64,000 nt of DNA from Deltaproteobacteria bacterium (GTDB lineage: Bacteria > Myxococcota > Kuafuiibacteriia > Kuafuiibacteriales > Kuafuiibacteriaceae): NCBI GenBank assembly GCA_020632995.1, contig JACKEN010000001.1, positions 1,892,001-1,956,000 of the forward strand, written 5' to 3'. Each line of letters opens with the position of its first letter. The stretch's first letter is position 1. This document shows positions 1 through 8,869 of the stretch, one piece after another. A program made the position numbers and the translations under genes. Below the pieces are notes generated by a model. It was not told where the DNA came from, did not search any database, and worked only from the letters and a program-made list of their open reading frames with translations.

Positions 1-413
1 ACGTTCGGGTCCACGTCGAGCTGCGCGCACCCCCCGGCCAGCGGCTCGGAGGTGGCGACGTCGATGGTCGGGTACGCGTAGACCAGGAAGCTCAGGGCCG
101 GCGAGGTGGGCGGCGGCTCGGAGTTGACCGGGTTCGCGAGGTTCACGCGCGAGACAACCATGTCGACCCGGTTCGGGTAGGCCAGGATGTTGTCGTTCTG
201 GGCCAGCCCGGTCGGGACCGTGCTCCACAGGGCCGCGCAGCCGTCGGAGCCGTCGGTGGGGGCCTGCCGGGTGAACACCCGGAGGGCGCGGGTCCGCAGC
301 TCCACGTCCTCGCTGGGGAAGGTCACGTCGAGCACCACCCGGCCGATGTCCCCGCAGCCGAGGGCGGAGAGCAGAGCGAGGGGCGCGAGGGCACGGAGGC
401 TGCGCACGAACAT
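1..413 (-). CDS. Secreted (lipo)protein, N-terminal part only
   Basis: The reading frame opens at an ATG at 411-413 and stays open to the window edge, so about 137 codons of the N-terminus are visible and the C-terminus is missing. The product begins with a basic N-terminus and a hydrophobic stretch ending LLSALGC, which looks like a lipoprotein signal peptide with a weak lipobox. The mature part contains several Cys residues (GCAALW, GGCAQL) and a beta-rich composition typical of exported myxobacterial lipoproteins. No family is recognised. It lies just downstream of the PEGA kinase on the same strand, with a gap of about 40 bp, and could be co-transcribed with it. Confidence 0.7.
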   Translation of the reverse strand, partial: MFVRSLRALAPLALLSALGCGDIGRVVLDVTFPSEDVELRTRALRVFTRQAPTDGSDGCAALWSTVPTGLAQNDNILAYPNRVDMVVSRVNLANPVNSEPPPTSPALSFLVYAYPTIDVATSEPLAGGCAQLDVDPN

Positions 414-452
414 CGATACTCGACTAACCGGGTTTCGGGCCAAGGTAAAGCC

Positions 453-2813
453 TCACCACTGGAACTGGAAGCGGGTGGTCCGGCCCGCCCGCACCACCCG
501 GGTGGTCTTGTACTCCTTGCCGCCCGGACCCTTGAGCACCACCTTGTGGTTGCCGGCGGTCAGCCGGAGCTTCTGGGGGGTGCGCCCCTTGCGCTTGCCG
601 TCCACGTACACCGTGCTCACCGGCCGGGTGTGCACCACCAGGGTCCCGGTGGGCCGAAAGCGCGGCTCGGGGATCTCGATCTCGTGCGGCCGGGGCTCGG
701 TGATCTCGAGCGTGGTGCGGAACGGCTTGAGGCCGGGCCGGTGCACCACCACGCTCACCTCCCGATCGACCGGGATGTTCACGATCTGGTTGCCCTTCAC
801 CTCCCCGAGGCTGGCCTCGACCCGGTAGTCCTTGTCGAAGCCCAACAGCTCGATGCTGCCGATCGCCGCCTCGAGCTCCAGCTGCAGGGTGGTGTCGGTG
901 TTGGGCCGCACCGGGCGGTCGATGGTGATGCTGCGGTAGCCGTCGGCGCTGAGGGTGATGCGCTGCTCGCCCGCCGGGATGTCGTCCAGGATCACCGGGG
1001 GCTGCACCCGGTCCGCCAGCTTGCGCCCGCCGACGGTGACCGAGACCAGCACCGGGGGCTCCACCTCGAGCACCAGGCGCCCCGGCGGCGGCAGGATGGT
1101 GACCGGCTCCACCTCGATCGGCGGCCCCTCGGGCTCGGCCGGGACCGCCACCTCCTGCGGCTCCCCCGCCACGTCGGGCGAGGGCCAGAGCATCACCACC
1201 GCGAGCAGCAGCGCGAGGATCAGGGCGCCGCCCCCCACCCAGAGCGGCCACGGGCGCGCCCGGCGCTGGTCGGCCGGGGGCAGGAGCGAGGGATCCTCGG
1301 CCACCGACGTCTCGAGCACCGCGTCCTCCGGCTCGAGGAGCGAGGCCCGGGGGGTGGGCGCGTCCTCCGGCCGCAGGGTCGGCGTGGGGTCGGAGAGCGA
1401 GGCGCGGGGCGGGGGCGGCCGGGAGGGCTCGGAGGGGGTCCGGAGGTCCGGGGCGGGGGCGGCCACCGTCGGCAGCCCGCTCACCACGTCGCTCACGAAG
1501 GGGTTCTGGGCCTTCACCGTGGGCTCGCCCGGCCCAGCGCCGGGGCCGGACTGAGGCGGCAGGGTCCCCGGCCCGTCCATGCTGCCCTGCCGGATGAGGG
1601 GGCGGTCGCCGGGGTCGGCCGGGATCACGTCCATGGATCCCTCGTCGTCCACCAGGCGCACTCGAGGCTCGGCCTCGATCGCGACCCGGGTGACGAGCTG
1701 CTTGTAGCTCACCGAGCCGGTGCTCCCCGGCCCCGGCATCGCCACGGTCGGCGCCTCGAGCGGGGTGCCCGAGGCGAGCACCGCCTCCGCCACGCGGTCC
1801 GCCGCCTCGTCCTTGCGCTTGTCCTCCCGCATCTCCACCGCGAAGAGGTCCCGCATGAGATCGCCGAGGTCGGAGTCCACGAAGGCGGGGTAGGCCTGGT
1901 TCAGGAAGCGCCGGAGGTCGGCGTAGAGCTCCCTCGCGCTCTGGTAGCGGTCGGCGCGGTCCCGCTTGAGCGCCTTCATGCAGATGTCGTCGAGATCCTG
2001 CGGGACCTTGCGGTTGCGGGCTCGGGGCGACTTCACGCGCGCCTGGGTGGCCAGCTCGATCGCCTCGAGATCCGACTTCGGGGCGAACATCGCCTCGCCG
2101 GTGAGCATCTCGAACAGGACGATGCCGCAGCAGAAGACGTCCGCGCGGGCGTCGGGCTCCTGACCCGAGGCGATCTCGGGGGCGAGGTAACGCAGCTTGC
2201 CCTTGATGACGCCGGCGCTGGTCTGGTTCAGGCGCCCCTCGGCCCGGGCGATGCCGAAGTCGATCAGCTTCACGTGCCCGTCGTACGAGACGAGGACGTT
2301 CTGGGGGGACACGTCGCGGTGGACGATGTTCCGGTTGTTCCCCTGCAGGTCGACTTGCGAGTGGGCGTGGTGCAGGCCGAGCGCGACCTGGCTCATGATG
2401 TGGCAGGCGTGCTCGACCGGGATCATGTTGATCCCGCGCTCGTCCACCCGCTGCATGAGCTTGTTGAGCGGGCGGCCGTCCACGTACTCCATGACGATGA
2501 AGTAGTCCTCGCCGTCGTGGCCGAGCTCGTGGACCTGGGCGATGTTCGGGTGGTCGAGGGCCACGGTGATCTTGGCCTCGTCCAGGAGCATGCTGATGAA
2601 GCGCTCGTTGTGGCTGTACTGCGGGAGGATCTTCTTGATCGCCACCCGCTTGGCGAAGCCCACCTCACCTCGGGAGCGGGCGCTGTAGACCTCGGCCATC
2701 CCGCCGGCCGCGATCCGGCGCAGGAGCGTGTAGCGGCCCACCACCCGGCCACACCCCGCCTCGCGGAGCTCGCGGGTGTCCTCCGCGCCGGGGGTGGCCA
2801 GTGACTGCGCCAT
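453..2813 (-). CDS. Ser/Thr protein kinase with C-terminal PEGA domains
   Basis: This 786-residue Hanks-type kinase is predicted to span the inner membrane. The catalytic domain covers about residues 27-300: glycine loop IAAGGMAEVY, VAIKK with Lys60, HRDVSPQN, DFG and APE motifs are all intact. A proline-rich linker precedes one membrane segment near residues 521-542 (WPLWVGGGALILALLL). The periplasmic part contains PEGA-like beta repeats with VYVDGKRKGRTP-type motifs at the C-terminus. The frame continues 22 codons upstream, but the ATG giving MAQSLATPG fits the family better. PEGA kinases are common in Myxococcota. Ligand and substrates are unknown. The divergent neighbour also carries a PEGA-like module. 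Confidence 0.93.
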   Translation of the reverse strand: MAQSLATPGAEDTRELREAGCGRVVGRYTLLRRIAAGGMAEVYSARSRGEVGFAKRVAIKKILPQYSHNERFISMLLDEAKITVALDHPNIAQVHELGHDGEDYFIVMEYVDGRPLNKLMQRVDERGINMIPVEHACHIMSQVALGLHHAHSQVDLQGNNRNIVHRDVSPQNVLVSYDGHVKLIDFGIARAEGRLNQTSAGVIKGKLRYLAPEIASGQEPDARADVFCCGIVLFEMLTGEAMFAPKSDLEAIELATQARVKSPRARNRKVPQDLDDICMKALKRDRADRYQSARELYADLRRFLNQAYPAFVDSDLGDLMRDLFAVEMREDKRKDEAADRVAEAVLASGTPLEAPTVAMPGPGSTGSVSYKQLVTRVAIEAEPRVRLVDDEGSMDVIPADPGDRPLIRQGSMDGPGTLPPQSGPGAGPGEPTVKAQNPFVSDVVSGLPTVAAPAPDLRTPSEPSRPPPPRASLSDPTPTLRPEDAPTPRASLLEPEDAVLETSVAEDPSLLPPADQRRARPWPLWVGGGALILALLLAVVMLWPSPDVAGEPQEVAVPAEPEGPPIEVEPVTILPPPGRLVLEVEPPVLVSVTVGGRKLADRVQPPVILDDIPAGEQRITLSADGYRSITIDRPVRPNTDTTLQLELEAAIGSIELLGFDKDYRVEASLGEVKGNQIVNIPVDREVSVVVHRPGLKPFRTTLEITEPRPHEIEIPEPRFRPTGTLVVHTRPVSTVYVDGKRKGRTPQKLRLTAGNHKVVLKGPGGKEYKTTRVVRAGRTTRFQFQW

Positions 2814-2986
2814 GAATACACGGGGGCGGCCCCGCGGCCTCTCGGCCCGGGGGCACATTTGCCCACGGCATGCTACCACCGTCGGATCCGTCGGGACCAG
2901 ACAACGGGCCCACGGGGATCCTCGGATGCCGGCCCCACCACGTCTTCCCGGCAGGCCCCCTTACCGCGTACCCTCCCGCGGTCCGG

Positions 2987-4372
2987 ATGGGCTACTTCTT
3001 TGATGACCTGCTGGGGCTCGCCCGCCCCTCGCTCGCCGCGCTCTGGGCGTTGGGCCTGATCTGCCTGCCCACCGGGCCCGCGCGGGCCGAGGAGCCCCGC
3101 CCCGCGGTCGAGCGCTTCGCGTGGACGGGCCTCGAGCGCGGCCCGCTCTCCCCCGCGGAGGCCCGGCGCCTCGAGGGGCTGCTCCTCGACGAGCTGGACG
3201 GGTACGAGGCCTTTCGCCTGGTGGACGCGGCGGGGCACGCGCTCGACGCGCGCCTGCTGGCCGCCGACGCCGGCCGGGTGGCCCGGCTCAAGCAGGAGGG
3301 GGTGGCGGCGTACCTCCGGTTCGAGCACGCGGCGGCGGTGACCCGCCTGAGCCAGGCCCTCGCGGTGTTCGAGGGCGAGCTCACCGGGCTGCCCGACTAC
3401 GAGCTGCTCCACGACACCCTGCTCGCCCTGGCCGAGGCCCAGTACCAGGCGGGCGAGAAGGGCGCGGCGAAGGCCACCTTGCAGAACTGGCTGGCCCTGT
3501 CGCCCGTCACCGTCCCCACCCGCGAGACCCACCCGAAGGGCTTCGTGTCCCTCTACAAACAGGCCAAGCGCCAGATGGGCCACCTGGGGCGGATCCAGGT
3601 CTCCTGTGAGGACCCCGGCTGCCAGCTCCAGCTCGATGGCAAGGCGTTGGGCGAGGGTCCCCAGCTCCTCACCAAGGTGGTGCCGGGCCAGCACTACCTG
3701 GTGGCCCGCTGGCCGTACGCGGTGCTCCCGGTGACGGTGCGGGTGGCGCCGGGGCACGAGACCACGCTGGTGCTCCGCCGGGACGGCCCGGCGGAAGAGG
3801 CCCGGCAGGCGCTGCAAGATGTCCTGCGCTTGAAGCAGGGGCTGGAGGAGGCCCAGGCCCAGACCCGGCGCGTCGCGGGGCTGGCCCGGGCGGGGCGGGT
3901 GCTGGTGGCCCGGGTGCACGCCGCGCCGGACGGATCACGCGCCCTCCTGCTGGCCCACCACGACGCCGACGGCGACCTCACCGCGGTGGTGCGGGCCCCC
4001 CTCCCCGCCGATCTCGACCGCCCCGAGGCCCTGGCCACGGTGCGCCAGGCGGGCGCCGCGCTGTTCGTGGATCGCAGGGAGGGCGAGCTGGACCTCGAGC
4101 CCAGCCGCGGCCTGCGCCCGGCCCGTGGCCTCGCCGCCCTGCTCTACAGCGGCCAGGGCGCAGCGGAGGCGGCCCTCGCCCTCCCCGCCCCGCCCCCGCC
4201 CGGGGACTGGCCCCCGCCCCCGCCCCCGCCGGCCGAGGCGCCGTCGGTGCTCACGGAGTGGTGGCTGTGGGCGGCGATCGGGGTGGTCGCGGTGGGCGCC
4301 GGGGTCGGGATCGGCCTCGTGGCGACCCGCAAGGACCCGACCACCACCGCGTTCGAGGTGCGCCTGCCATGA
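2987..4372 (+). CDS. Exported PEGA/TPR-like protein with C-terminal membrane anchor
   Basis: The 461-residue product has an N-terminal signal-like segment ending PARAEE, a helical TPR-like region around residues 95-190, and a PEGA-like module around residues 200-260 (VSCEDPGCQLQLDGKALG). A variable helical region and a proline-rich stretch follow, and the C-terminal segment WWLWAAIGVVAVGAGVGIGLV is a probable transmembrane anchor. The start was placed at the ATG giving MGYFFDDLL because upstream codons are unlike a protein N-terminus. It is transcribed divergently from the PEGA kinase and its stop overlaps the next start (ATGA), so it heads an operon with the lipoprotein and cyclophilin genes. 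The molecular role is unknown; a cell-envelope scaffold is plausible. Confidence 0.85.
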   Translation: MGYFFDDLLGLARPSLAALWALGLICLPTGPARAEEPRPAVERFAWTGLERGPLSPAEARRLEGLLLDELDGYEAFRLVDAAGHALDARLLAADAGRVARLKQEGVAAYLRFEHAAAVTRLSQALAVFEGELTGLPDYELLHDTLLALAEAQYQAGEKGAAKATLQNWLALSPVTVPTRETHPKGFVSLYKQAKRQMGHLGRIQVSCEDPGCQLQLDGKALGEGPQLLTKVVPGQHYLVARWPYAVLPVTVRVAPGHETTLVLRRDGPAEEARQALQDVLRLKQGLEEAQAQTRRVAGLARAGRVLVARVHAAPDGSRALLLAHHDADGDLTAVVRAPLPADLDRPEALATVRQAGAALFVDRREGELDLEPSRGLRPARGLAALLYSGQGAAEAALALPAPPPPGDWPPPPPPPAEAPSVLTEWWLWAAIGVVAVGAGVGIGLVATRKDPTTTAFEVRLP

Positions 4373-4833
4373 GGATCTCCTGCGCCGTCGCCGCCCTGCT
4401 CCTGGCCGCCGCGTGCAGCCCCGCCCCGCCCACCGTCACGGTGGTGGTGGCGGAGGGCGCGGGCGCCCCCGACGTGTTGGGCCTGGCCCGGCTCCGGATG
4501 GTGGTGGGGGTCGCCTGCCAGGACACCCCGGTGGTGGACCAGGCCCTCCCGGTGCGCGCCGGCGATCCCGCCCCGCTGTCGGCCGAGCTCCTCCCCGGCA
4601 CCGAGTTCTACGTGCACATGCAGGGCTGGTTGCAGTGCAACCCGCCCTGCGTCCAGCCCGATGTGGCCGAGGACGGGGACTGCGTGTGCTTCGACGACCT
4701 GGACCCGCCGGCCCAGATCCTGCGGGCCGAGGGCTGCACCGACTGGGAGACCGCGGCCGAGGACCGCCAGGTGACGGTGACCCTGAGCGACCGGCTGGGC
4801 CTGTGCCCGCCCGCCCCGAGGACCTGCCCATGA
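4369..4833 (+). CDS. Cysteine-rich putative lipoprotein
   Basis: The 154-residue product starts MRISCAVAALLLAAACSPAPP, a clear lipoprotein signal peptide with Cys at the processing site. The mature region holds about eight further Cys residues clustered as CNPPCVQPDV, DCVCFDD and EGC, suggesting disulfide bonds outside the cytoplasm. Start and stop both overlap neighbouring genes through ATGA junctions, implying translational coupling with the PEGA/TPR gene before it and the cyclophilin after it. No family is recognised. The same lipoprotein style is seen in the partial gene at the left edge of the window. Confidence 0.82.
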   Translation: MRISCAVAALLLAAACSPAPPTVTVVVAEGAGAPDVLGLARLRMVVGVACQDTPVVDQALPVRAGDPAPLSAELLPGTEFYVHMQGWLQCNPPCVQPDVAEDGDCVCFDDLDPPAQILRAEGCTDWETAAEDRQVTVTLSDRLGLCPPAPRTCP

Positions 4834-5399
4834 GCACGCTGACCGACCCCTCCGCCCTCCCCGCCCCCGCGCCCGAGACCTTCACGGTCCTGCTGGAGAC
4901 CACCCGCGGCGCGCTGCACGTCGACGTGGAGCGCGCCCTCGCCCCCCTCGGGGCGGACCGCTTCTACGGGCTGGTCCAGGCCGGGTACTACGACGACGTG
5001 GCGTTCTTCCGGGTGGTGCCGGGGTTCGTGGCCCAGGTGGGCATCCACGGGGACCCGGCGGTGAACAAGATCTGGCGGAAGGCCCCCTTCCGCGACGACC
5101 CGGTGCGGGCCGAGAACCTGCCCGGCACGGTGACCTTCGCCACCTCGGGCAAGGACGCCCGCACCACCCAGTTCTTCATCAACCTGCGGGACAACCGGCG
5201 CCTGGACGCGATGGGCTTCGCGCCCTTCGGGCGGGTGCGGGAGCTGGAGGTGGCCGAGGCCCTGTACTCGGGCTACGGCGAGAGCCCCCCCGGCGGCAAG
5301 GGGCCGATGCAAGGGGAGCTGCACCGCCAGGGGAACGCGTACCTCAGGGCCGGGTGGCCCGAGCTGGACTACATCGTCCGGGCCCGGGTGGTAGCCTGA
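4830..5399 (+). CDS. Peptidyl-prolyl cis-trans isomerase, cyclophilin type
   Basis: The 189-residue protein matches the cyclophilin fold: ETTRGALHVDVE beta strands, FYGLVQAGYYDDVAFFRVVPGFVAQVG, the active-site stretch GTVTFATSGKDARTTQFFIN, and FAPFGRV. These correspond to the usual FHRVI, GTVSMA and SQFFI motifs. It catalyses proline isomerisation in folding proteins. No signal peptide is evident, so a cytoplasmic location is likely. The start codon overlaps the preceding lipoprotein stop (ATGA), giving a coupled three-gene operon. Confidence 0.93.
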   Translation: MSTLTDPSALPAPAPETFTVLLETTRGALHVDVERALAPLGADRFYGLVQAGYYDDVAFFRVVPGFVAQVGIHGDPAVNKIWRKAPFRDDPVRAENLPGTVTFATSGKDARTTQFFINLRDNRRLDAMGFAPFGRVRELEVAEALYSGYGESPPGGKGPMQGELHRQGNAYLRAGWPELDYIVRARVVA

Positions 5400-5453
5400 T
5401 CCTTTTACGAACTCTTCAAGATCCCGGGGCCGCCCCGCGCGTTGGAAGGGCCG

Positions 5454-6425
5454 ATGAGACACCTCGCCCTGACCCTCGCCCTCCTCCTCTCCCCCACCGC
5501 GGCCCTCGCCCAATACACCCCGTCCGCGGGCCAGAACGCCCCGGCCGAGGCGTACGCGCCCAAGCCGACCGCCGACGGCAAGGTGCGCTTCGAGCGCTTG
5601 AAGCAGGCCCCGGCCAAGGACGGCCACGGCAACGCCGCGGGCAACCAGTACGACCTCGCGGTGGACGGGGCCTTCAAGGGCCAGACCGTGCTGATCCTGG
5701 ATCAAGTCGGGAACACGCTGGTCAACACCCGGGCCGCCCTGGCCGAGAAGGGGCTGTCTACCGTGGTGTACCCGCCCGGCCTCACCCCGCCGGTGCGCGA
5801 GCTGCAATCTGCCCTGCAGAAGTCGTGTGAGCTCTGGCTGATCTCCACCAGCCAGCCGCAGCTCACCGACGATCACATCCGTGTGATCAAGGCCTTCTTC
5901 GACGCCGGCCACGGGGTCTACATCTGGGGCGACAACGACCCGCTCTACGCCGACGCCAACCGCGTGGCCTCGGCCCTGGTCCCGGGCCTCGGGATGCGCG
6001 GGGACCGGTACGGCGACCTGGTGGTGGGCCTGGCGGAGCGAGGGAGCGCGGGGGTGGCGATGGGCCACCTGATCACCACCGGGCTCGAGCACCTCTACGA
6101 GGGGGTCACGATCGCCACCCTCCTCCTGGATGGTCAGTCCGAGCCGGCGGACAGCCTCTATGGCGCTAAGCTCGAGCAGCCCGGCCGCGCCTGGGACACC
6201 GCGATCCCCGCCGGCTTCACCCCCCTGCTCTATGGCTCCGCCGGCAACCTGGTCTCCGCCGCCTATGAGAAGGACGGCCGCCGCCTGGTGATCGACGGCG
6301 GCTTCACCCGGCTCGCGGTGAGCTGGGACGACGCGGGCACCGCGCGCTTCGTGAAGAACGCGGCGGCGTGGCTGGTGAACGCGGAGCGCTTCAAGGAGAA
6401 GGTGGCGGTCGGGGCACCGCGGTAG
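5454..6425 (+). CDS. Secreted protein of unknown function
   Basis: The 323-residue product begins with a clean Sec signal peptide, MRHLALTLALLLSPTAALAQ, and a GGAAGG ribosome site lies just upstream of the ATG; an earlier TTG is less likely. The mature protein has a Rossmann-like alternation: VLILDQVGNTLVNTRAALAEKG, CELWLISTSQPQLTDDHIRVIKAFFDAGHGVYIWGDND, then RRLVIDGGFTRLAV. This resembles class I glutamine-amidotransferase-like (ThuA/DUF4350-type) folds, but no catalytic Cys can be assigned, so the function is open. Its end overlaps the convergent membrane-protein gene by 35 bp. Confidence 0.8.
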   Translation: MRHLALTLALLLSPTAALAQYTPSAGQNAPAEAYAPKPTADGKVRFERLKQAPAKDGHGNAAGNQYDLAVDGAFKGQTVLILDQVGNTLVNTRAALAEKGLSTVVYPPGLTPPVRELQSALQKSCELWLISTSQPQLTDDHIRVIKAFFDAGHGVYIWGDNDPLYADANRVASALVPGLGMRGDRYGDLVVGLAERGSAGVAMGHLITTGLEHLYEGVTIATLLLDGQSEPADSLYGAKLEQPGRAWDTAIPAGFTPLLYGSAGNLVSAAYEKDGRRLVIDGGFTRLAVSWDDAGTARFVKNAAAWLVNAERFKEKVAVGAPR

Positions 6426-7110
6426 GGCGTGAGCGAGGCGCCCCGGTCTGGGCCAGCGCGAGCAGGTCCACCTGCGTGAGCGCCCTGAGGGCGCGGAGCT
6501 CGCGCGCGGCGAGGACCAGCAGGAACAGGAACAGCGCGACGCCCCCACCCCACTCGAGCATCCAGCCGCGCTCCGCCCCATCGCGCTCCTGCAGGAAGAA
6601 GCGCGGCACTTCGGCCCCACCGCCGCCCTGCTCGAGGAGCGCCTGGAGGCGGGGCGGCGTCTGATGGAGGAAGCCCGTGAAGGTCGCGTCCTCGGGCGCC
6701 CGGGCCGACTCGACCGCGAGGATCTGGCCCCCCAGGTGCACGATGTAGAACTCCCGGGGCAGATCGGAGTCCACACGGCTGCGGCTGAAGGACTCCTCGA
6801 CCCACTGGTACTGCGCCCAGCCCGACGACTCGTAGGTGTCCCCGCGGACCACGAACCAGCGCTTCAGGCCGAGGTCGGCCAGCGCCTGCGCGGATGCAAG
6901 CTCACCTGCCGTAAGCTCGAAGGGCCCGTAGAGGCCGTTGTAGAGGCTGCTCCGTGAGGCGTAGGCGGCCACCGCGACCGCCGCGGCTACCGCGAGGTAT
7001 GCGGCGATCCGCCGCCGCGCGGCGCGACGGAGGGCCCGCAATTCGTCATCAACGGGCGGGGTGACCAGCTCCACGGGCGGGGATGGTCGCCGGTCCGCAG
7101 TGGTGCGCAC
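6391..7110 (-). CDS. Membrane protein with two TM segments and an extracytoplasmic domain
   Basis: The 239-residue product has one hydrophobic segment near residues 35-55 (IAAYLAVAAAVAVAAYA) and another near 195-212 (GGGVALFLFLLVLAA). They enclose a periplasmic domain of about 140 residues with the sequence WAQYQWVEESFSRSRVD. No family is recognised. It sits 36 bp downstream of the pseudokinase on the same strand and probably shares its transcript, so it may be a membrane partner for that protein. Its 3' end overlaps the convergent secreted-protein gene. Confidence 0.75.
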   Translation of the reverse strand: MRTTADRRPSPPVELVTPPVDDELRALRRAARRRIAAYLAVAAAVAVAAYASRSSLYNGLYGPFELTAGELASAQALADLGLKRWFVVRGDTYESSGWAQYQWVEESFSRSRVDSDLPREFYIVHLGGQILAVESARAPEDATFTGFLHQTPPRLQALLEQGGGGAEVPRFFLQERDGAERGWMLEWGGGVALFLFLLVLAARELRALRALTQVDLLALAQTGAPRSRPTAVPRPPPSP

Positions 7111-7146
7111 AAGCCCTCAAACGGGGGAAGGACCCGCGCGGCGGAC

Positions 7147-8124
7147 TCAGTATCGAGACCAGGTCACCAGCTCCGCGCGCAACCCTTCCTGCAGGTCCTT
7201 GGTCGCGCCGGCCACGAAGCGGCCCAGCGCCTGCCGCGCCTCCTGCGGCGCCATCAGCGCCTCCAGCTCGCGCCCCGCCTCCGTAGCGGAGGGGCGCGCG
7301 GCCGGCACCCGCGCGAGGCAGCCCGCGATCAGGCGCTCCAGGGCCGCTGGCACCCCGGGCAGCTGCAGGGCCCCGGGGGGCGCTCCGGCGATCAGCTGCT
7401 TGAGGGTGTCGAAGTCCGACGCCCCCGCGAACAGGCGGCGGCCGGAGAGGAGGTCCCAGAGCATCCACCCCAGGCAGAACATGTCGGCGGCCGAGGTCGT
7501 GACCTCACCCCGCACCGCCTCCGGCGCCAGGTAGAAGGCCCGCGACAGGTGCAAGGCGGCGACCCCCTTCGACCACCGCGAAGACTCGAGCAGCGCCCCC
7601 AGCCCCAGGTCGGCCAGCTTCACCTCGCCGGCGGCGTCTACGAAGACGCGGCGCGTCTCGAGGCCCCGCTCCCGGCTCGCCACGAATCCCCACGGTCGGC
7701 CCTCGGGGTCGGCCTTTGCGTGCGCGTACGCCAGCACCGAGCACAGCGCCCGCCCCACCCCGACCACCGCCGCCCAGGGGACGGCGCGACCGTCGACCGG
7801 CAGGCGTGACAAGATCTCTTGCAGGCTCCACCCCGGCGCTCGCTCCGACACCAGGATCCACGCCTCGCCGACCGACTCCACCGTGAGGAGGCGCGCGATG
7901 CCGGGGTGGCGCAGCTCCCGAAAGAGCTGGACCGAGAAGAGGGCCTCCTGCCCGAAGGGGACATCGAGGTCCGCCGCCTCCGCCCGCCGCAGCACGAGCA
8001 ACCCAGCCTGCGGAGGCTCGACCTGCTTCGCCACGAACGACGACCAGATCCCCTCGTGCCCAAGCGCCTTCAGGAGCATGTAGCTGTGCCAGCGGCGCGG
8101 AAGCTCGAGCTCGGGGGTGGGCAC
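7147..8124 (-). CDS. Protein kinase-like protein, probable pseudokinase
   Basis: The 325-residue product aligns by eye with Hanks-type kinase domains: LFRELRHPGIARLL, ILVSERAPGWSLQEIL, VKLADLGLG, YLAPEAV and ADMFCLGWMLWDLLSGRRLF are recognisable. However, the VAIK lysine position reads LLVLRRA with no Lys, and the HRDxxxxN catalytic loop is replaced by a stretch around VASRERGLETRR lacking both Asp and Asn. Only DLG of the DFG motif remains. Loss of catalytic residues suggests a signalling scaffold, not an active kinase. The start is a GTG at 8122-8124; a downstream start is possible. The membrane protein gene follows 36 bp later. Confidence 0.82.
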   Translation of the reverse strand: MPTPELELPRRWHSYMLLKALGHEGIWSSFVAKQVEPPQAGLLVLRRAEAADLDVPFGQEALFSVQLFRELRHPGIARLLTVESVGEAWILVSERAPGWSLQEILSRLPVDGRAVPWAAVVGVGRALCSVLAYAHAKADPEGRPWGFVASRERGLETRRVFVDAAGEVKLADLGLGALLESSRWSKGVAALHLSRAFYLAPEAVRGEVTTSAADMFCLGWMLWDLLSGRRLFAGASDFDTLKQLIAGAPPGALQLPGVPAALERLIAGCLARVPAARPSATEAGRELEALMAPQEARQALGRFVAGATKDLQEGLRAELVTWSRY

Positions 8125-8156
8125 CGGCGGATGGTCGCGTCCCCCGGACCGGAGCG

Positions 8157-8427
8157 CCAGTCGGCGCTGTCTGACTTCGGCGCCAACCTGTCGAGGCTGG
8201 CAACGTCAGCCAGATCCTGAGGCCGCCCGGAGGCGCGCTTGTTCTCCACGAGGCGCTCGAGCCGCCATGACGCGCTGCGCATTGCCTGGTTCAGCCTCTA
8301 CGAAGAGGTCGATGTCCTTCGTCGCCCTCGGATGGCCATGTACGGCCACCGCGTAGCCGCCAACCACGACGAACCGGGCCTCAGCGTCGAGCAACGCGGA
8401 GATCAGATCGAGGAAGTCCTCGTTCAC
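8157..8427 (-). pseudogene. Remnant of a DUF6036-like nucleotidyltransferase with internal deletion
   Basis: From a GTG at 8425-8427 the frame encodes a typical start of these small nucleotidyltransferases: FVVVGGYAVAVHGHPRATKD followed by IDLFVE. At about 8260 the reading shifts and the C-terminal signature appears in another frame as RLVENKRASGRPQDLADV. In intact relatives these two blocks are separated by roughly 70-90 residues, which are missing here. The gene is therefore broken by a deletion with frame loss and should not give a functional enzyme. Such genes often belong to mobile or toxin-antitoxin-like pairs; the small frame upstream (8381-8623) may be its partner. Confidence 0.7.
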
Positions 8428-8623
8428 CGTCGACCCCAAGAAGTGCGAACTGCTCCCGGCTGAGCGTCCAACAGAGCACCACCCTCGCCTCCGGGCTCAA
8501 CGCAAGATGATCCAGGACGTCCTGGGCACGCATTTGCTCTACAACGTCGTCACCCAACACGGTCGTCGTCCACGACCGCGCGCGACGTAGTCCGTCGAGC
8601 CTCAGCGCTCTCCATGGAGCCAT
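8381..8623 (-). CDS. Small hypothetical protein upstream of the nucleotidyltransferase remnant
   Basis: The frame of 80 codons from the ATG at 8621-8623 includes LDHLALSPEARVVLCWTLSR, which resembles short partner proteins often encoded just before DUF6036-type nucleotidyltransferases. It overlaps the remnant by about 47 bp, unusually long, and its N-terminus is compositionally odd, so it may itself be decayed. No function is assigned. Confidence 0.35.
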   Translation of the reverse strand: MAPWRALRLDGLRRARSWTTTVLGDDVVEQMRAQDVLDHLALSPEARVVLCWTLSREQFALLGVDGERGLPRSDLRVARR

Positions 8624-8664
8624 CGTAGCACAGCTCCAACCGGACGGGCTTCGCCCGACCGAGC

Positions 8665-8869
8665 GGTCTGCCGGGCCTGAGGCCGACAGACGAACGAAAC
8701 GCGAGCCCAAAGGGCGAGCCCGAAACCCCACCAAGCCCAAGCGGAGCGTCCCCAAGGGGATTTGTTGGCCAGGTCTGCCGACCAGAGGCCGACAGACCGC
8801 CGCCCGCAATCCCCTTGGGGAAAGCGAAACGGAGCCGAAGGCGAAGTGGAGCGTCCCCAAGGGGATTTG
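8665..8869. repeat. Imperfect ~100-bp tandem duplication ending in the tRNA-Glu 3' end
   Basis: Two units, 8665-8764 and 8772-8869, both begin GGTCTGCC, both contain GGCCGACAGAC shortly after, and both end with the same 22 bp (8743-8764 and 8848-8869). The second 22-bp copy overlaps the 3' end of the tRNA-Glu gene on the minus strand. The middle of the units has diverged. Duplicated tRNA 3' ends are typical of att sites left by integrative elements, but no integrase is present here. Confidence 0.65.

Noticed and set aside
546..2804. Plus-strand 750-codon frame opposite the PEGA kinase
   Set aside because: Low-complexity His/Arg/Gly text without motifs; antisense shadow.
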